Positions 45,991-49,047 of a DNA stretch of 49,047 nucleotides are shown piece after piece. Location: NCBI GenBank assembly GCA_016717335.1, contig JADKFS010000015.1, forward strand, positions 1 to 49,047, given 5' to 3'. Within the stretch, counting starts at the first letter, position 1. Each line of letters starts with the position of its first letter. Position numbers and translations under genes: made by a program. A model generated the notes under the pieces. It had not been told where the DNA came from, made no database searches, and saw only the letters and a program-made list of their open reading frames with translations. The stretch is from Candidatus Ribeiella danica (lineage in GTDB: Bacteria > Chloroflexota > Chloroflexia > Chloroflexales > Roseiflexaceae).

Positions 45991-47518
45991 GTTCATCAGG
46001 TTTCCCTGCTTATCCTCTTTGCGAAAACCTGAAGGCCGCATACAAGCAAGAAACGCTTGAAGCGCCCGACTTTTTGTTGATTTGAATCTTGATCAGTTAT
46101 CAAATCCATCCACGGCCGGCGAGCAGGAATATCATTGGAACCATTTTTATCGTTCGTTGAACGTCACGGCACCACGTACCGCCAAGCGATGTCACGGGAT
46201 CTTGAAAGCGAACCGCTGTTGGAACATATGGGATCGTTTGCACAAAAATGGCGACATCGCGCGCTATCGTGCCTTAGGTCGAGAAACTCCTATACATACC
46301 TGAAAGAAGGATGGTTCTTAGAAGCTGGTGGATGTATTGCGGCCGTTCGCTGCCTGGCGCCGTGATCTCGCTCTTGTGGATGTGGAAATCATAACGGCTT
46401 TGGCCTTCCCGCGACTATTGACGACCCATACCCGTCCGACCATTTCACGTCGCTTCTGGCAGAAGCAAAAAAGCTCAAAGCCGGTTTGTCGACCATACGG
46501 TATTGCCTGCTCATCAAAGGAAATTCCGTCAAGTTCGTCGACCACAGATCTGAAAGTGATTACAGCACCGATGTGGGAGGAAACATTCACGAAATTCAAA
46601 CAGTGCGCGGTGAAAGATTACACGGTGAAGCTCCCACCGGTTCAAGTATGAACCATATTTGAAGCTAAATATACTGGATTTGGTCGCCAAGTTGTACCCC
46701 GGCATATTCTCAAATCTTAACGCGTATTGCACGAAAAACGGCACGTACCTGGACGCGACGATCAGCATTTTTGACCGAAATACAATTTTATGTTTGCCTA
46801 TCTGGAATATGTCGCCTGTTCAAACGGGCGGGGTTGCCGTTTTGTTATCCGCAAGTTGTCCAGTACCATTGCAGGACATCTGTAGATTAGGAAGGATTTG
46901 AGCCGCCCTGGCCTACAAACTTATTCGCAGAAACCTCTTCCGTGGTCTGCAATGATTTTTATCTGACGGGTCAGGAGCGTATCTTTGTTTGTATCCGGCC
47001 CGAACCAGGGCGGAAAATAACCTTCCGCCCGCACCTTCCGGGCAGCTGCACTACCTGGCCGTCCTTGGCCTGCCCGGTTCCGGGAAGGGAAGCGCAGCTC
47101 TTCTGTTCGACAGGCTCTTCACGCATTTTGAAACAGGGGAGGACATCACCAATCTCCGTGGAAAACTGCAGGACGATCTGGCCAGGATCCACCGACGTCA
47201 TCAACCAAGCCACACCAGAACAGTTGATCATCACATCGAATGAAATTTTTACTCACAACGATTACAAGATGCGATATTCGCTCAAAAAAAAGTGATCGAG
47301 AGCATCAGCGCATTGGACCTGCACTGTGCGTTTGCTCACATTTATCGATGAATTGGCTTCTTGAGGCGACAAAACTTAGCATGGTCAGTTTCATAGTCCC
47401 CGAAACCCTACATGCGAACGTACAAAATCTCGACGAAGGCCATTGCGGACGGACTCTCACTACGCAATGTCTATTGCCGAAAAAGTATCGGCTGACCTAC
47501 GATCCTCGGAGCGCCTGA
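45991..47518 (+). pseudogene. MutS-related ATPase A, heavily frameshifted
   Basis: Fragments in all three frames line up with a MutS-related (MutS core plus ATPase) protein. In order they are ENLKAAYKQETLEAPDFL, DLNLDQLSNPSTAGEQEYHW, QAMSRDLESEPLLEHMGSFA, LKEGWFLEAG, YTRSDHFTSLLAEAKKLKAG-like remains near 46430, ILDLVAKLYPGIFSNLNAYC, VVCNDFYLTGQERIF, LHYLAVLGLP, ETGEDITNLRGKLQDDLARI, a Walker B remnant NEIFT, and AEKYRLTYD-like at the end. At least ten indels are required. Base composition is lower in GC than the enolase side. It lies downstream of DUF190 and riboswitch 3 with AAGGAG near 45982. DNA repair genes are among the reported partners of crcB-motif riboswitches. Confidence 0.7.
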
Positions 47519-47520
47519 AC

Positions 47521-48992
47521 TTAGCGAAAGCCTTTCTCATCTTGTACAGGGACCATGATTTTGACCTCCAGCGAAACTTTGCCGTCCAATGAACCAGCGC
47601 TGACACACATCCGGAGTTAACCACGCTGTCGATGCCATGTAGCGCGGCGACAAAGCTTTTGAATTGGTAAAGAAACGCCTCTTTGTCCGGCCTGGACACG
47701 GATCCAGATACAATCCTGTATCGCCTTATTCTCCACAAGACTGTCTCAATAACCCTCCCATTGTCAGGGAGTTCTACGAGATCGCGGTGAATCAATGGAA
47801 GGGAGAAAAAGGGTTTACGGCATTTTTGGCAGACATCCCGACAATGCGATCTCTCCGGATTCAGTGAAGTGTTGCAGCTATTTGTCGGCCCGCTCAAGCT
47901 GACGGACTATCGCGATGAACATGCCGACAACATTTGAGTCAGCAGGCTTTACCGCGCTTTTGTGCGATGCTGAGAAAGAACTTAGTGACGATTATTTCGA
48001 AAGCGTCCAAACTCATCTGCGGAACTGAAATTCCGGAACGGCGTGTTGATAGTGCGGAATTGGGAACAGGAATAAAGGCGCCAATTACATGCTTCGGAAA
48101 GCACCGGAACGCAGCCAGAGTTGGAGCGCGGATCTTTGCCCCAAACTCGCCGGTCTTCGGCTTCGCTATCAGCGACCGCGATGACATAGGCGCCTGGGCC
48201 CTGTCGGAACTGTCAGATGGGATCAACCTTTTTGCCAATGCGCTCGCCCAGTCCGATCATATCCTCAGCTTTTTAGCATCTGCAGACCGAGTTGGCCTTC
48301 TACGTGGGTGTTTGAATGCACATGGGCAGCTCACCCAAAAGGGGGAACCCCTCGTTTCGCCCGTGGCTCCCAGCGAGCGGCGACATCCGGTTCGGGGAGT
48401 TTACGATGTCTGTCTGGCATTCCTCCTGGACCAAACCGTAGTCGGCAATCGATTTGCAAGCCGACAATACAGACCTCAGTGATCATCACCGGCGCCAACC
48501 AGGGCGGCAAATCCACCTTTTTTGCGAAGCATTGGTTTGGCCAATTTATGATGCAATGCGGCATGTTTGTGCCGGCCGAGTCTTTCTTCCAACGTCCGCG
48601 ACGGCCTGTTCACGCACTACAAACGGAAGAAGACGCCTCCATGGAGCAGCGGGAAGCCCGACGAAGGACTCAGCAGAATGAGCGAGATCGTCGACACCAT
48701 CACGCCAATGCCTTAGGTGCTGTCTAATGAATCGTTTGCCGCGACAAAAGACGAGAAGGTTCGAAGTCATGACGGCAGATCATTAGCGCCTTAGTCGAGG
48801 AGCGGACCAAGGTTCTTCGTGACGCACCTGTATGAATTCCGCACCATGGTTTTGCGCCAAAAAGGCGGAATACTCATGTTTCCGCTGGCTGAAAGACAAG
48901 GTGACGGCAAACGAACTTTCAAATTAGTCGAAGGAGAGCCCTTGGAGACCAGATTTGGCGAAGATTTGTATACGCAGATATTCGCTCGTTAA
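47521..48992 (+). pseudogene. MutS-related ATPase B, heavily frameshifted
   Basis: A second, different MutS-related protein follows at once. Fragments in order are AKAFLILYRDHDFDLQRN, DCLNNPPIVREFYEIAVN, EVLQLFVGPLKL, FTALLCDAEKELSDDYFES-like remains, FGFAISDRDDIGAWALSELS, QLTQKGEPLVSPVAP, VRGVYDVCLAFLLDQTVVGN, the Walker A VIITGANQGGKSTF, FMMQCGMFVPAESFF, GLFTHYKREEDASME, MSEIVDTITPMPLVLSNESF, FFVTHLYEFRTMV and EGEPLETRFGEDLYTQIFAR with TAA at 48990. The signature GANQGGKST is that of MutS ATPases. Many indels are needed. Together with MutS A it forms a tandem heteromer-like pair. Nothing is seen from 48993 to the window end. Confidence 0.72.
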
Positions 48993-49047
48993 CAGGCCGC
49001 GCCCCAGACCGCGGAGTGGGCGCGCCGTGCATGCGGTGACAGCGCCC

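Noticed and set aside
48993..49047. Start of an RNA gene at the right edge
   Set aside because: The last 55 bases are GC-rich with a small inverted repeat, but too short and without any recognisable RNA signature.

Overview
The window is GC-rich bacterial chromosome whose gene content points to the Chloroflexota, probably a Roseiflexus/Kouleothrix-type Chloroflexia. That assignment is inferred from DUF6062, fused MBL-rhodanese, DUF302 and ECF/zf-HC2 genes and from codon style; no rRNA or other marker is present. Many long genes are broken by single-base frameshifts while conserved motifs continue in another frame. Some genes are intact (sensor kinase 14246-15679, response regulator 15692-16378, TauE/SafE permease, enolase, DUF6062). 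The breaks therefore look mostly like indels in the assembly, although real decay is possible towards the right end.

Layout: 1-3292 holds a partial SLC13-type permease with a PHO-box-like operator and a PhoR/PhoP-like two-component pair. 3525-5289 holds an ECF sigma/anti-sigma pair, DUF302 and an FmdB-type zinc ribbon. 5424-20884 is a redox and sulfur region: rhodaneses, a polyferredoxin membrane protein, DUF2892 proteins, a double-thioredoxin oxidoreductase, an AhpD-like protein, a methyltransferase, OsmC, a CoA-disulfide-reductase-like flavoprotein, a Rieske protein, a second two-component pair, a secreted Gly/Met/Gln-rich protein, an MBL-rhodanese fusion, a stand-alone rhodanese and a TauE/SafE exporter. 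Three promoters here share the layout CTCCATC-N4-CTCCATC-N9-TATACT (with variations), which suggests one OmpR-type regulon.

20885-37179 is an accessory island. It carries small orphan genes, a Rad52-like annealing protein, a SWIM zinc-finger protein, an unknown protein, a giant N6-adenine methyltransferase-SNF2 helicase fusion interrupted by one in-frame amber codon, a MoxR-like AAA+ ATPase, a VWA protein, a Cas4/AddB-like PD-(D/E)XK nuclease, RadC and an Rpn-type nuclease. No integrase or transposase is visible.

37585-48992 is a fluoride-response island, the most striking part of the window. Three fluoride (crcB-motif) riboswitches, each with its own terminator and a recognisable promoter, control (i) enolase, a metallophosphoesterase, DUF6062, a shrunken crcB and DUF190-CBS; (ii) two MFS transporters; (iii) DUF190 and two MutS-related ATPases. 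Fluoride inhibits enolase and phosphoryl-transfer enzymes and CrcB exports it, so the island combines export, target replacement and probably repair. The tandem MutS-like genes are badly broken.
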